This document shows positions 46,835 to 54,814 of a DNA stretch of 64,000 bases, one piece after another. This stretch comes from Lentzea terrae (lineage in GTDB: Bacteria; Actinomycetota; Actinomycetes; Mycobacteriales; Pseudonocardiaceae): assembly GCF_003265345.1 (NCBI RefSeq), contig NZ_QFWW01000059.1, forward strand, positions 1 through 64,000, read 5' to 3'. The translations under genes and the position numbers were made by a program. Positions within the stretch are counted from its first letter, which is position 1. Every line of letters begins with the position of its first letter. Below the pieces are notes generated by a model. It ran no database searches. It was given only the letters and a program-made list of their open reading frames with translations, and was not told where the DNA came from.

Positions 46835-48103
46835 ATGCCTTCCATCAGCACATGCCAGGCTGCGGTACCGCCCGCGTGGTTCTTCACGTACGGCGGAGTT
46901 GGCGGGAACGCACCTGATCCTGAAGTGATCACAACCGACTACGGTCCGGCGTTCCGCTTCAGCTTGAACGGGCAAGGTGAAGCGGTCTCGTCTGCTGCCT
47001 TCACGTTCGACGCACCGTTGGTTATCCGGGTGGATCTCCCAGAGGCACAAACCCTTACGTGGGAGGAACACAACGCAGTCATCGTCCTCACGCCGGATCT
47101 TGCATGGGGGTTCCCGGAACCTGGGGAGACCGGTCCAGAGTGGTTGGCGCGCAACACAGGCCGCACTGTGGACTCACGCGGGTGGTTTCTGGTCCAGCTG
47201 CTCACCGAGTACGACGAACCGTTGTGGGTTGGCCTGGTGGTCGAACAGGTAGACGACACGGACCGCATGCGACTGGCTATCTTCCCGCGTGGTCCCGAGT
47301 ACCCGGCTGAGACCGGATCGTGGATGCTCCCCGCGTACTTCGGTCCGGAAGATGTTGGCTCTCTGTCAGCGTTCTACGTGAAGATCGAGCGTTGGGGCGA
47401 GGGTGGCACCACAACAAAGATCTCCTTCTCCGAAGATGGCGCTACGTGGGATGTGCTGAACGAGGCCTACGCGGATGTTGAACTCTGGTCCACATCACCG
47501 GTCTACCTTGGCGTGTCCAACAACTACAGCGCTTTGAACTCCTCGACGCTTTCTGTTGTCATGCAACCACAAGAGCCTGTGGAACATCCCGGTTGGGACC
47601 CTGGTTGGGGTGAGGACTGGGACGACAACGCACCCTATGACAGCGATTTCGACTCGAACTGGGATCTTGACGCTATCGCTCCGGCCGTGCCTCAGTTCGG
47701 GTGTGACAGCGTGCTTTCGTTGGTACAGCAGTACTCGGCTTTGATCAGGCGTCCGGTTCGGATCATCTCAGGAACTGAGATCTCCCTGGTTGACCTCGAC
47801 ACTGAAGGCATACCGACAGGTTTCCTCACGTATGAGGACAAGTTGTACACCAGTGCTACCAAACAGGTTTCCGCTGGAGCACACACGTTGAGCCTTGATC
47901 GTGCAGACCGCACGGTAACGGCTTCTGCCGAGTTCAAACAGGATGACGTAAGACTCCTGGTGTCTAGACACCGTGTGCCACAAGCACTTCCCACCTTTGG
48001 TGGTATGCCTCCCGCACCGGTTTCCCGTGTGTCACTGCACTTTGATCCCGAGCACTTTCAAGCATCCGTGGAGTTTTGGATCTCAGATGAGGGAGGCGAG
48101 TGA
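46835..48103 (+). CDS. minor tail protein
   Basis: 422 residues. Residues about 20-245 resemble a concanavalin/laminin-G-like beta sandwich (YFGPEDVGSLSAFYVKIERW, EDGATWDVLNEAY). An acidic Trp-rich linker (PGWDPGWGEDWDDNAPYDSD) joins it to a C-terminal beta domain. Likely part of the tail tip or fibre base that contacts the cell surface. Follows the distal tail gene by two bases. Confidence 0.65.
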   Translation: MPSISTCQAAVPPAWFFTYGGVGGNAPDPEVITTDYGPAFRFSLNGQGEAVSSAAFTFDAPLVIRVDLPEAQTLTWEEHNAVIVLTPDLAWGFPEPGETGPEWLARNTGRTVDSRGWFLVQLLTEYDEPLWVGLVVEQVDDTDRMRLAIFPRGPEYPAETGSWMLPAYFGPEDVGSLSAFYVKIERWGEGGTTTKISFSEDGATWDVLNEAYADVELWSTSPVYLGVSNNYSALNSSTLSVVMQPQEPVEHPGWDPGWGEDWDDNAPYDSDFDSNWDLDAIAPAVPQFGCDSVLSLVQQYSALIRRPVRIISGTEISLVDLDTEGIPTGFLTYEDKLYTSATKQVSAGAHTLSLDRADRTVTASAEFKQDDVRLLVSRHRVPQALPTFGGMPPAPVSRVSLHFDPEHFQASVEFWISDEGGE

Positions 48104-48387
48104 TGTCTTACCGGGTGTACTCAGACGGCGATGATTGGGATAGCGCTGACTTCAACATGATGACCTCACAAGGCATCGCGAGGTTCCCTGATGCTGCGGC
48201 GAGATCTGCGTCTATCGCTTCCCCTGCAACAGGGCAGTTCACTTGGCTGGACTCACCAGGAGTCCTACAGCGTTGGTCTGGTAGCGCATGGGTCACCTAC
48301 GCGCCGATTCCTGCTGGTGGCACAACTGGGCAAGTGCTCACGAAAGCCAGCGGCACCGACTATGACTTGACGTGGAGTACGCCATGA
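48103..48387 (+). CDS. small tail fibre-associated protein
   Basis: 94 residues from ATG 48103, chosen because GGGAGG is 6 bases upstream. The C-terminal [25 protein letters not shown] segment is a common tail-fibre motif (GQVLTKxSxxDYDxTW). The N-terminal half has YRVYSDGDDWDSADFN. Probably trimeric fibre component. Confidence 0.65.
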   Translation: MSYRVYSDGDDWDSADFNMMTSQGIARFPDAAARSASIASPATGQFTWLDSPGVLQRWSGSAWVTYAPIPAGGTTGQVLTKASGTDYDLTWSTP

Positions 48388-48749
48388 CGACTTTCGATCT
48401 CCACGTTGACCGTGGCGCCACCTTCAGGGCCTCTTTGCTTTGGGGCACAAGGGAAACCTCAGAGTCCGAGACGGAACCGTTCGACCTCACTGGGGCTACG
48501 GTGTCCCTCCTCCTGTGGGGGCAAGAGGGCTACTCGGGTGTTCGGTCGTGGCCGTGGCATCAGGCTTACGACTGCACCGTTGATGAGGACAATCGGATCA
48601 ACGTTGTCTTGTCCGATAAGGAAACCAACGAACTTCCGTCTTCACGGCTTGAGTACGTCATCCGCGTTCTGATGCCCTCACAAGAGGTCCGACATGTTCT
48701 TGAAGGGCACATGATCGTGAACCACGCGGGAGGTGTTCCCAGTGATTGA
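48384..48749 (+). CDS. hypothetical tail-region protein
   Basis: 121 residues from ATG 48384 (ATGA overlap with the preceding stop). [16 protein letters not shown] and [14 protein letters not shown] look like the beta-sandwich modules found in siphovirus baseplate proteins. Precedes the collagen-like fibre gene. Confidence 0.6.
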   Translation: MTTFDLHVDRGATFRASLLWGTRETSESETEPFDLTGATVSLLLWGQEGYSGVRSWPWHQAYDCTVDEDNRINVVLSDKETNELPSSRLEYVIRVLMPSQEVRHVLEGHMIVNHAGGVPSD

Positions 48750-49422
48750 AGTCATTGAAGTCACCGTTCCCGAATCAGTGGATCTCGCGCTGGACTTTGG
48801 CGACGCTGAGGTGATCGAGCTGGGCCGGACCGGTCCGGCCGGACCGCCTGGACCCGCTGGTGCGGATGGTGAGCCTGGTCCTCAGGGCATACAAGGTGTT
48901 CCTGGCCCCCAGGGACCTCCTGGAGCTGCTGGCGCACAAGGTCCGGCCGGAGAACAGGGGCCGATCGGTCCTCAGGGTCCACAAGGGCTCACAGGCCCTG
49001 CTGGTCCTCAGGGAGAAGCCGGGGCCACGGGCGCTACTGGTCCTGCGGGTCCGGCTGGACCTCAGGGTGAACCGGGTGAGGATGGTGCAGACGGATCACC
49101 TGGTGCTGATGGTTTGTCAGCGTATGAGGTTGCCGTTGACAACGGATTCGTTGGCACTGAAGCCGAATGGCTCGATTCGCTAGTAGGTCCGGAAGGTCCC
49201 CAGGGTGAAACAGGTGCCACGGGACCAGCAGGACCAGAAGGGCCACAAGGTGACGTAGGCCCGCAGGGTGAAACCGGACCCGAAGGACCAGCAGGACCAA
49301 CCATCGGCGTACGTGTGTTCACGGGTAGCGGTGCCCCCGGAACTATCACCGGTGCCGTAGCAGGAGATCTCTACGTGGACATCTCCACACCAACAAACCC
49401 GGTCTTCTACGTCTTATCGTGA
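48742..49422 (+). CDS. collagen-like tail fibre protein
   Basis: 226 residues. Short N-terminal beta part, then a G-x-y collagen repeat from about residue 29 ([19 protein letters not shown]...) interrupted near 130-150 by [20 protein letters not shown], then a second collagen run and a compact C-terminal head starting [19 protein letters not shown] 48742 preferred, GGGAGG being 8 bases upstream. Probably a trimeric fibre for host binding. Confidence 0.85.
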   Translation: MIEVIEVTVPESVDLALDFGDAEVIELGRTGPAGPPGPAGADGEPGPQGIQGVPGPQGPPGAAGAQGPAGEQGPIGPQGPQGLTGPAGPQGEAGATGATGPAGPAGPQGEPGEDGADGSPGADGLSAYEVAVDNGFVGTEAEWLDSLVGPEGPQGETGATGPAGPEGPQGDVGPQGETGPEGPAGPTIGVRVFTGSGAPGTITGAVAGDLYVDISTPTNPVFYVLS

Positions 49423-49433
49423 GGTGAGTTCCG

Positions 49434-50447
49434 ATGCCATGGAATGTCTTAGGTGCGGACTTCCCCGCGCTGGTCTCCAGCCGTATCAGTGACGGCACCG
49501 ACAACGCGGAGGTGTTCGCGGGAGATCAGAACGGCCTAGTGGTTGGTGGCGGAAACAAAACTGTCACAGTGAACATCACCGCCACGGGTGCCATATCAGC
49601 TATCGACGTGTCCAACTATGCGTTGATCTCGTTTCAGTGGTCAGCCGTAGGCGGAGGCTCTCCCACTTTCGCTTTCCAGCAGTCGAACGACGGCGTTGTG
49701 TGGTCGGCTTGTTCCATGACTCCGGTCTCTGCCCTTGCAACGTTCTCTACCGCATCCAACGGTGCATCGGTCGGAACAATGTGGGTTGGCCAAAAGGTTG
49801 GCAAGTATTTCCGATTCAATGTGACCGGTTCGGTTTCCGGTACGTACACAGCGGTCTTCACCCTTCACTCCGTTGCTGCTCCGCTGACGCACTCCGTGAT
49901 CATGCCCTCAGCTCCGACCACTGCTGTGACTCTCGGGTCAGGTTCGGTGAACACGAATGCGTTCGGTAGCAACGTGGGCAACTCAGACGGCCAGTTCATG
50001 TCCACACAAGCCGCTTTGGCTGTGTACAACTACGTCCACAGTGGTGGACAGGGGTCCAATCCCAGTTGGGACCGGTTGAAGGTCCCGAACATTGCCAAGA
50101 CAGTGACTGCGACCGCTAGTGGAAACACCGCCGTGTGGACTCCTACATCAGGCAAGAAGTTCCGGTTACAGCGCTACCGCATTGATGTGACTGCGGATGC
50201 TGCTACGTCGGGTGGAGCTGTGATTGATGCAGTGTTGAGGGATGGGTCCACTACAGAACTGGCAGCGGCGTTGTCCCTCTATGTTCCGTCTGCCGCAGGT
50301 ACGGGTATCGGCGTGGTCTCTACCGGCTGGGTTGACCTTGGGCAAGGCGTTCTTAGTGCTGCTGCTAACAACGTGCTGAATTGCAACCTGAGCGCTGCCC
50401 TTACCGCTGGAAAGGCAAGAGTCGTGTGTGCGGGTATCGAGGAGTGA
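49434..50447 (+). CDS. putative receptor-binding or fibre-tip protein
   Basis: 337 residues, Ser/Thr/Gly-rich and beta-rich with few charged residues, like a tail-tip beta-helix or sandwich. Contains NITATGAISAIDVSNYALISFQW and ATASGNTAVWTPTSGKKFRL, which resemble galactose-binding-like domains. It lies just after the collagen fibre, the place of the host-range determinant. ATG with GAGGTGA upstream. Confidence 0.65.
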   Translation: MPWNVLGADFPALVSSRISDGTDNAEVFAGDQNGLVVGGGNKTVTVNITATGAISAIDVSNYALISFQWSAVGGGSPTFAFQQSNDGVVWSACSMTPVSALATFSTASNGASVGTMWVGQKVGKYFRFNVTGSVSGTYTAVFTLHSVAAPLTHSVIMPSAPTTAVTLGSGSVNTNAFGSNVGNSDGQFMSTQAALAVYNYVHSGGQGSNPSWDRLKVPNIAKTVTATASGNTAVWTPTSGKKFRLQRYRIDVTADAATSGGAVIDAVLRDGSTTELAAALSLYVPSAAGTGIGVVSTGWVDLGQGVLSAAANNVLNCNLSAALTAGKARVVCAGIEE

Positions 50448-50449
50448 CA

Positions 50450-50644
50450 ATGCCTCGAATAAGGATCAAGACGAGTGACGGAAGAGCCTGGGGTGGCGAG
50501 ACAGCCGATCCACAGGCGTACGCGCAACGCCTCGCGAACAGTCTTAGTCGTGAGGTGAGCTACGCGGTTCAGATGGCCAATGGCACGTATCAACCGTGGA
50601 CCGATGTGTTCCCAGACGGAAAGCTTCCGCACCTCGACCAGTAA
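50450..50644 (+). CDS. small hypothetical phage protein
   Basis: 64 residues, basic N-terminus PRIRIKTSDGRAWGG, amphipathic helix AQRLANSLSREVSYAVQ. GGAG 6 bases before ATG 50450. Not recognised. Confidence 0.6.
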   Translation: MPRIRIKTSDGRAWGGETADPQAYAQRLANSLSREVSYAVQMANGTYQPWTDVFPDGKLPHLDQ

Positions 50645-50653
50645 GGAGTGATC

Positions 50654-50737
50654 ATGCGTCAGCTCACAATGATTTTGCTGGTGGTCGCAGTGATCGCTGT
50701 GCTGGCTGCGGGCTACCTGCTGATCACGATCACCTAG
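50654..50737 (+). CDS. 27-residue membrane peptide at the prophage end
   Basis: MRQLTMILLVVAVIAVLAAG continues into YLLITIT: a single hydrophobic helix with one positive charge at the start. AAGGAG lies 5 bases upstream of ATG 50654. A holin-like or anti-host function is conceivable; none is shown. Last gene before the terminator and attR. Confidence 0.55.
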   Translation: MRQLTMILLVVAVIAVLAAGYLLITIT

Positions 50738-50774
50738 CGGTACTGCGTCACCTGATCTTGCTTCCCCCTCGAAC

Positions 50775-50815
50775 GAGCCCCGTGCACGGCCCACCCTCTC
50801 CCGTGCACGGGGCTC
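50775..50815. terminator. strong hairpin at the prophage right end
   Basis: GAGCCCCGTGCACGG (50775-50789) and CCGTGCACGGGGCTC (50801-50815) form a perfect 15-base stem with an 11-base loop. No T-run, but the stem is strong enough to end late transcription before attR. Confidence 0.7.
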
Positions 50816-50833
50816 TCCTCTGGTTGATGGTGG

Positions 50834-50849
50834 TCACCCGACCGGGTGA
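50834..50849. repeat. inverted repeat near attR
   Basis: TCACCCG-AC-CGGGTGA, seven-base arms with a two-base centre, 120 bases before attR. Possible arm site for the integrase or an operator. Confidence 0.35.
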
Positions 50850-50970
50850 ACCTCAGGCGACCCGCATGTGAGCCCTGACACCGCGTACGCCTACGCGAAC
50901 ACTGAAGATCCACGATCTTGTCTCTGATGCCGTAAGGTGTCCTCATAACAGCAGGTCAGCGGCGTTAAGT

Positions 50971-50982
50971 ACACTATCCGCG
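50971..50982 (+). repeat. attR core of the prophage
   Basis: ACACTATCCGCG, identical to 34382-34393. Its last G is the first base of the RDD gene's GTG start codon. Confidence 0.85.
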
Positions 50983-51725
50983 TGGGGGACCTCGTCACCG
51001 GTGAAGCCGTAGTTCTGGACCTGCGCGTCGCACAACTCGCCAGCAGGGCGGTCGCGTTCGCGTTCGACGTCCTCGTCCAGTTCCTGTTGTTCCTGCTCGT
51101 CTTCCTGATCGCGCCGATCGGGTTCGACGACGCGCTGCAGTCCGCGCTGGTCCTGGTGCTGGCGGTGTTCGTGCTGATCGGCTACCCGACGCTGGTCGAG
51201 TCGCTGTCGCGCGGCCGTTCCGTCGGCAAGCTCGTGATGGGCCTGCGGGTCGTCCGCGACGACGGCGGTGCCATCCGCTTCCGGCACGCACTGGTGCGCG
51301 CGCTGGGCGGGTTCTTCGTCGACTTCTGGGCGCTCGGGCTGGGCGGCGCGGTGGCGTTGTTCGTGTCGCTGTTCTCGCCGCAGGGCAAGCGGGTGGGCGA
51401 CTACCTGGCGGGCACGCTGGTGATCCACACGCGGGTGCCCCGCCAGGACGTGGAGCTCGCGGAGATGCCGCCGCAGCTGGCCGACTGGGCGCGCGGGCTG
51501 GACCTGTCGCAGCTGTCGGACGAGCTGGTGCTGGCGGCTCGGCAGTACCTGGCGCGGTATCACGAGCTGAGCGAGCAGGCGCGGTTCGACCTCGGCACGC
51601 GGCTGGCGGACGACGTGGGTGCCGCGATCCGGTCGCCTCGGGTCGAAGTCACGCATCCGCATCCGTACCTGGCCGCGGTGCTGGCGGAACGCCGGCGCCG
51701 CGCGGCCGGACCGGCCGGTTACTGA
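50982..51725 (+). CDS. RDD-family membrane protein
   Basis: 247 residues. RDD domain with LASRAVAFAFDVLVQFLLFLLVF (the R and D positions) and GRSVGKLVMGLRVVRDDGG, three to four membrane helices, and a soluble C-terminal tail. GTG start. The gene belongs with spoIIM (33366-34373), from which it was divergent before the prophage entered. Function unknown. Confidence 0.9.
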   Translation: MGDLVTGEAVVLDLRVAQLASRAVAFAFDVLVQFLLFLLVFLIAPIGFDDALQSALVLVLAVFVLIGYPTLVESLSRGRSVGKLVMGLRVVRDDGGAIRFRHALVRALGGFFVDFWALGLGGAVALFVSLFSPQGKRVGDYLAGTLVIHTRVPRQDVELAEMPPQLADWARGLDLSQLSDELVLAARQYLARYHELSEQARFDLGTRLADDVGAAIRSPRVEVTHPHPYLAAVLAERRRRAAGPAGY

Positions 51726-52342
51726 GCCGGCAGGTGTGCGGCGGTGATCGGTGACTCGACCGTCCACCCGAGCTGCTCGTACAGCGCGCGCCCTGCTTCG
51801 GTGGCGACCAGCACGGCGCGCGCCGCACCGCGCTCCGAGGCGACGCGGGACAGCTCGGACATGACGACACTGCCGAGACCGCGTCTGCGGTGCGCGGGGT
51901 CGGTCTCCACCATGTCGATGACGGCGGCACGCCTGTGCACCGCGGCCCGCCCCTTCGCCGCGTGCTCGCCGCCGGTGGTGCGGACGACGGCATCGTGCAC
52001 GGCACCGTTGCTGCGCACGTCCACCGTGTAGTGATCCGAAGGCGTGACGGCCGGGTGGTCCCCCAGTTCGATGCTCATCAGGTACTCCGGCGCGCTGAGC
52101 GTCCACCTGGGGCCCAGAGCGGGCCGCACCTGGTCCGGAGCGGCGCAGACCTTCAGCCACGTGCCGGGTTCGCTGATTCCGGCGGCGCGCCCGCTGACCG
52201 AGCCCAGGTCCAGCAGGACGTGTCGCACCCGATGCCGGGGCAGACCGACGTCGATGCGGTATCCGTCGGGTTCCTCGACCGGATCCGGGGTACCGCGGGA
52301 CAACGCCCAGCCCCACACCCAGTCGGTGACGATCTGGATCAC
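51719..52342 (-). CDS. GNAT-family acetyltransferase
   Basis: 207 residues. C-terminal GNAT domain with AAVIDMVETDPAHRRRGLGSVVMSELSR (acetyl-CoA loop RRRGLG) and GRALYEQLGWTV. The N-terminal half is less conserved and may bind substrate. It converges on the RDD gene with a 7-base overlap. Confidence 0.87.
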   Translation of the reverse strand: MIQIVTDWVWGWALSRGTPDPVEEPDGYRIDVGLPRHRVRHVLLDLGSVSGRAAGISEPGTWLKVCAAPDQVRPALGPRWTLSAPEYLMSIELGDHPAVTPSDHYTVDVRSNGAVHDAVVRTTGGEHAAKGRAAVHRRAAVIDMVETDPAHRRRGLGSVVMSELSRVASERGAARAVLVATEAGRALYEQLGWTVESPITAAHLPAQ

Positions 52343-52369
52343 GCCATGATCCTGTCATGAACCCCTGGT

Positions 52370-53314
52370 TCAGGCGTTCGCTTTGCGGAGGCGTTCCGCC
52401 GCCTGCTCGCGCACCGCGTCGAGCGAGATCGGCGCGTCCCCGTGCAGGGCTTCCCAACGGGCGTTGTGCACCGCCGTCCACAGGCTCGCGGCCCACGCGA
52501 TCTCCAGCTCCTCCGCGGTGAACGCGCGGCCGCGGTGTTCCTGGTAGGCGTCGAGGAACGCGGCCGAGCTCGCCACCGGGACCAGTGACGGTGGCGGGTC
52601 GTTGGCGAACGCGCCGCTCGCCGCGCCCACCAGTGCGGCTTCCGGTTGCCATCCCAAGCTGTCGAAGTCGTGCACGGCCCACACCTCGCCGTCCCGCCAC
52701 CGGAGGTTCTGCGCCTCGAAGTCCGCGTGGCCCAGCACACACGGCAGGTTGGTGGCCAACAGCCGTTTGCGGACTCTCTCGGCCATCTCGACGACGAACT
52801 GGGGCACTACGCTCTGGTCCCGCTCGTCGAGGAAGTCGATCTTTGGCCACAGCCCGGAATCGGTGTGGTCCCACCGCGACCAGCGCGGGTTCGGCAACGG
52901 CGGCTCGACCTGCACGTCGGCGAGTTCGGCCATCAACCGCGCGAACACGGCCGCATACCGCCGGGCGACGGACGGCGTGTCGCCACGCAGGATCTCCCCG
53001 CCGGGCAGGGACTCCTCGGCGTGCACGGCGAGTGCACCGACCGCGACGACAGGTGTGAGCGGCCGGGCGCACGGGAACCCCCGCTGCGCGAGCTGGGCCT
53101 GCGCGGCGACACACGACGCGGCACGACCGTCGTCCTCGCGGGCCTTCACCACGACCTCCCGCCCTCTGGCCAGCCGCAGGCCGAACACCGCCGAGATCGA
53201 CCGCGCCTCGAACAGCACGCCGACCGGCTCGTCCCCGAACTGGTCCACGCACCAGTCCGGCAGCCAGTCCGGCAGTTCGTCCACCCGCACGGTGACGACT
53301 GTGCCAGACAGCAC
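52370..53314 (-). CDS. aminoglycoside phosphotransferase-like kinase
   Basis: 314 residues. Choline/APH kinase fold: VVVKAREDDGRAA carries the ATP Lys, the catalytic loop is VLGHADFEAQNLRW, and the metal site HDFDSLGW. Natural substrate unknown; such proteins are often small-molecule kinases rather than resistance enzymes. Separated by 14 bases from the divergent DUF899 gene. Confidence 0.85.
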   Translation of the reverse strand: MLSGTVVTVRVDELPDWLPDWCVDQFGDEPVGVLFEARSISAVFGLRLARGREVVVKAREDDGRAASCVAAQAQLAQRGFPCARPLTPVVAVGALAVHAEESLPGGEILRGDTPSVARRYAAVFARLMAELADVQVEPPLPNPRWSRWDHTDSGLWPKIDFLDERDQSVVPQFVVEMAERVRKRLLATNLPCVLGHADFEAQNLRWRDGEVWAVHDFDSLGWQPEAALVGAASGAFANDPPPSLVPVASSAAFLDAYQEHRGRAFTAEELEIAWAASLWTAVHNARWEALHGDAPISLDAVREQAAERLRKANA

Positions 53315-53328
53315 CGAACGGAGTGATC

Positions 53329-54084
53329 ATGACGACCACGCTGCCCGGCCGCCCGCCCGTCGTCGACCGCGCCACCTGGCAGGCCGCCCGGGACGAGCTG
53401 CTGATCCGCGAGAAGGCCCACACCCGTGAGGGCGACGCCATCGCGGCGGCCCGGCGCAGGCTGCCGATGGTGGAGTTCGACGCGAAGACCGAGGTGGTCG
53501 GATCCGACGGTCCCGTGCCGTTCCTCGACCTGTTCCAGGGCCGCGACGAGCTCGTGGTCTACCAGCACATGTGGTACGACGGCGCGCCGCCGCAGGGCCA
53601 GTGCGAGGGCTGCACCACCACGGTCTGGCACTTGAAGGACGCCCTGTACCTCAACGCCCGCGGCGTCTCGTTCGCCGTCCTGGCCACCGGCGGATGGGAC
53701 GAGCTGGCCGCCTACGTCGAGTTCATGGGCTACACCCAGCCGTGGTACTCGGTGCGGGACGAGGTCGCACCGGTGGGACCGGGACACCTCAGCAGCTTCC
53801 TGCGCGAGGACGACCGGGTGTTCCTGACCTACTCGACCACGGGCCGCGGCACCGAGCGGCTCAACGGGTCCATTGGCGTGCTCGACATGACGCCCTACGG
53901 CCGCGGCGAGGCGTGGGAGGACAAGCCGGAAGGATGGCCGGAGGGCGACGTCCCCTGCTGGTACTGGCGCACGGCCGCGGACGGCCACGCCACCTGGGAC
54001 GAGACCAGCCGCCCGGTGCCGCAGTGGAGCCGTCCCGGCGCGACGCCCGTGACGACGCTCGGCCGGCACGCCGACTTCCACTGA
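53329..54084 (+). CDS. DUF899 thioredoxin-like protein
   Basis: 251 residues. Family signatures RDELLIREKAHTREGDAIAAARRRLPMVE, LVVYQHMWYDG, CEGCTTTVWHL and DMTPYGRGEAWEDKPEGWP. The CEGC pair falls where a thioredoxin CxxC would be. Probably redox-related, function unproven. ATG 53329 with CGGAGTG upstream. Confidence 0.9.
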   Translation: MTTTLPGRPPVVDRATWQAARDELLIREKAHTREGDAIAAARRRLPMVEFDAKTEVVGSDGPVPFLDLFQGRDELVVYQHMWYDGAPPQGQCEGCTTTVWHLKDALYLNARGVSFAVLATGGWDELAAYVEFMGYTQPWYSVRDEVAPVGPGHLSSFLREDDRVFLTYSTTGRGTERLNGSIGVLDMTPYGRGEAWEDKPEGWPEGDVPCWYWRTAADGHATWDETSRPVPQWSRPGATPVTTLGRHADFH

Positions 54085-54094
54085 CCGGCGCCGG

Positions 54095-54170
54095 TCAGAC
54101 TGCGAGAAGTTCCTGCAGCAGCAGCGGGTTCATGTAGTCGTCGTAGCGGGTGATCTCACCGTCGCCCAGG
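54095..54170 (-). pseudogene. SnoaL-like C-terminal fragment
   Basis: The minus strand reads GDGEITRYDDYMNPLLLQEL followed by a stop. This is nearly the same as the end of the SnoaL-like protein coded at 55955-56419. About 56 bases (54115-54170) match 56023-56078 with four mismatches by eye. No start or upstream domain exists, so it is a remnant of a duplication. Confidence 0.75.
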
Positions 54171-54255
54171 GAGCGGGTCTGGCGCTTGTGCCGGCCCGCC
54201 CAGGCGTGATCACGCCGCTGCCAGGTGCAGCGACGTGATCAGCTTCTGGGTTCAC

Positions 54256-54729
54256 TCACCGGCCGGGGATGTCGGGGCCCCGTCCCGGCAGGCTCCCCTG
54301 GCTCACGTCGCGGATCTTGGACCTGGCGAACGAGTACTGGTTGAGGATTGTCTCGTTCGGAATCCAGCGCTTGGTGCGGCCCACCAGGTAGACCCTGCCC
54401 GTTTCCCTCTCCCGGGCGAGGTAGGACCCGGAGAGCAGCGGCGACCCGATGTCGATGACGGCGCCGCCGGACTGCACCCCGCTGAAGTCCACCCACAGGT
54501 TGAAGTAGGTCAGCTCGTCGGGGACGTGGTGCCGTTCACCGTCGATCACCAGGTAGATGGCCCGTTCACCGGGGTTCTGGTAGCGGAAACCGTTGCAGGT
54601 GTGGCAGACCACCTGAACCACCGGCTCGCCGGCCGGAGGCGGCACAGCGGCTGATGCCGGCGCTTGGGGTGCGCAGATCAGGGACAGCGCCGCGAGAAAT
54701 GCGAGTGACGACCGTGCGGACGTTCGCAT
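54256..54729 (-). CDS. small secreted protein
   Basis: 157 residues. Sec signal peptide (MRTSARSSLAFLAALSLICA, with cleavage near APASA-AV). The mature part is beta-rich and has VCHTCNGFRYQNPGE with a CxxC. No family recognised. GAGGGGG lies 8 bases before ATG 54729. Downstream of the GlxA regulator gene. Confidence 0.8.
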   Translation of the reverse strand: MRTSARSSLAFLAALSLICAPQAPASAAVPPPAGEPVVQVVCHTCNGFRYQNPGERAIYLVIDGERHHVPDELTYFNLWVDFSGVQSGGAVIDIGSPLLSGSYLARERETGRVYLVGRTKRWIPNETILNQYSFARSKIRDVSQGSLPGRGPDIPGR

Positions 54730-54814
54730 AAAAAGACCCCCTCTTCGGTCAGTTCGTGAGGACTGACTGCCGGGCGCAGATCGGTTCTCTCGCCGATCGA
54801 GGTTCGTCCGGCTG

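Larger units (their letters stand above)
34382..50982 (+). mobile_element. compact siphovirus-type prophage, about 16.6 kb
   Basis: Bounded by a 12-base direct repeat and inserted between the divergent spoIIM and RDD genes. Integrase at the left end, regulator and early genes, then terminase, portal, protease-capsid, connectors, tail tube, chaperones, tape measure and fibres, all on the plus strand. GC content and codon use are visibly lower than in the flanks. No lysin, recognisable holin or replication gene is apparent. The small size and fused protease-capsid recall the roughly 14-17 kb siphoviruses of Rhodococcus, Arthrobacter and Microbacterium. Confidence 0.92.

Noticed and set aside
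48742-49422. Plus or minus frames inside the collagen gene as separate genes
   Set aside because: The G-x-y periodicity produces open frames on all sides; only the collagen frame has a start signal and sensible flanks.
34382-50982. Gene transfer agent
   Set aside because: An integrase and a clean att repeat argue for a mobile prophage rather than a fixed GTA cluster.
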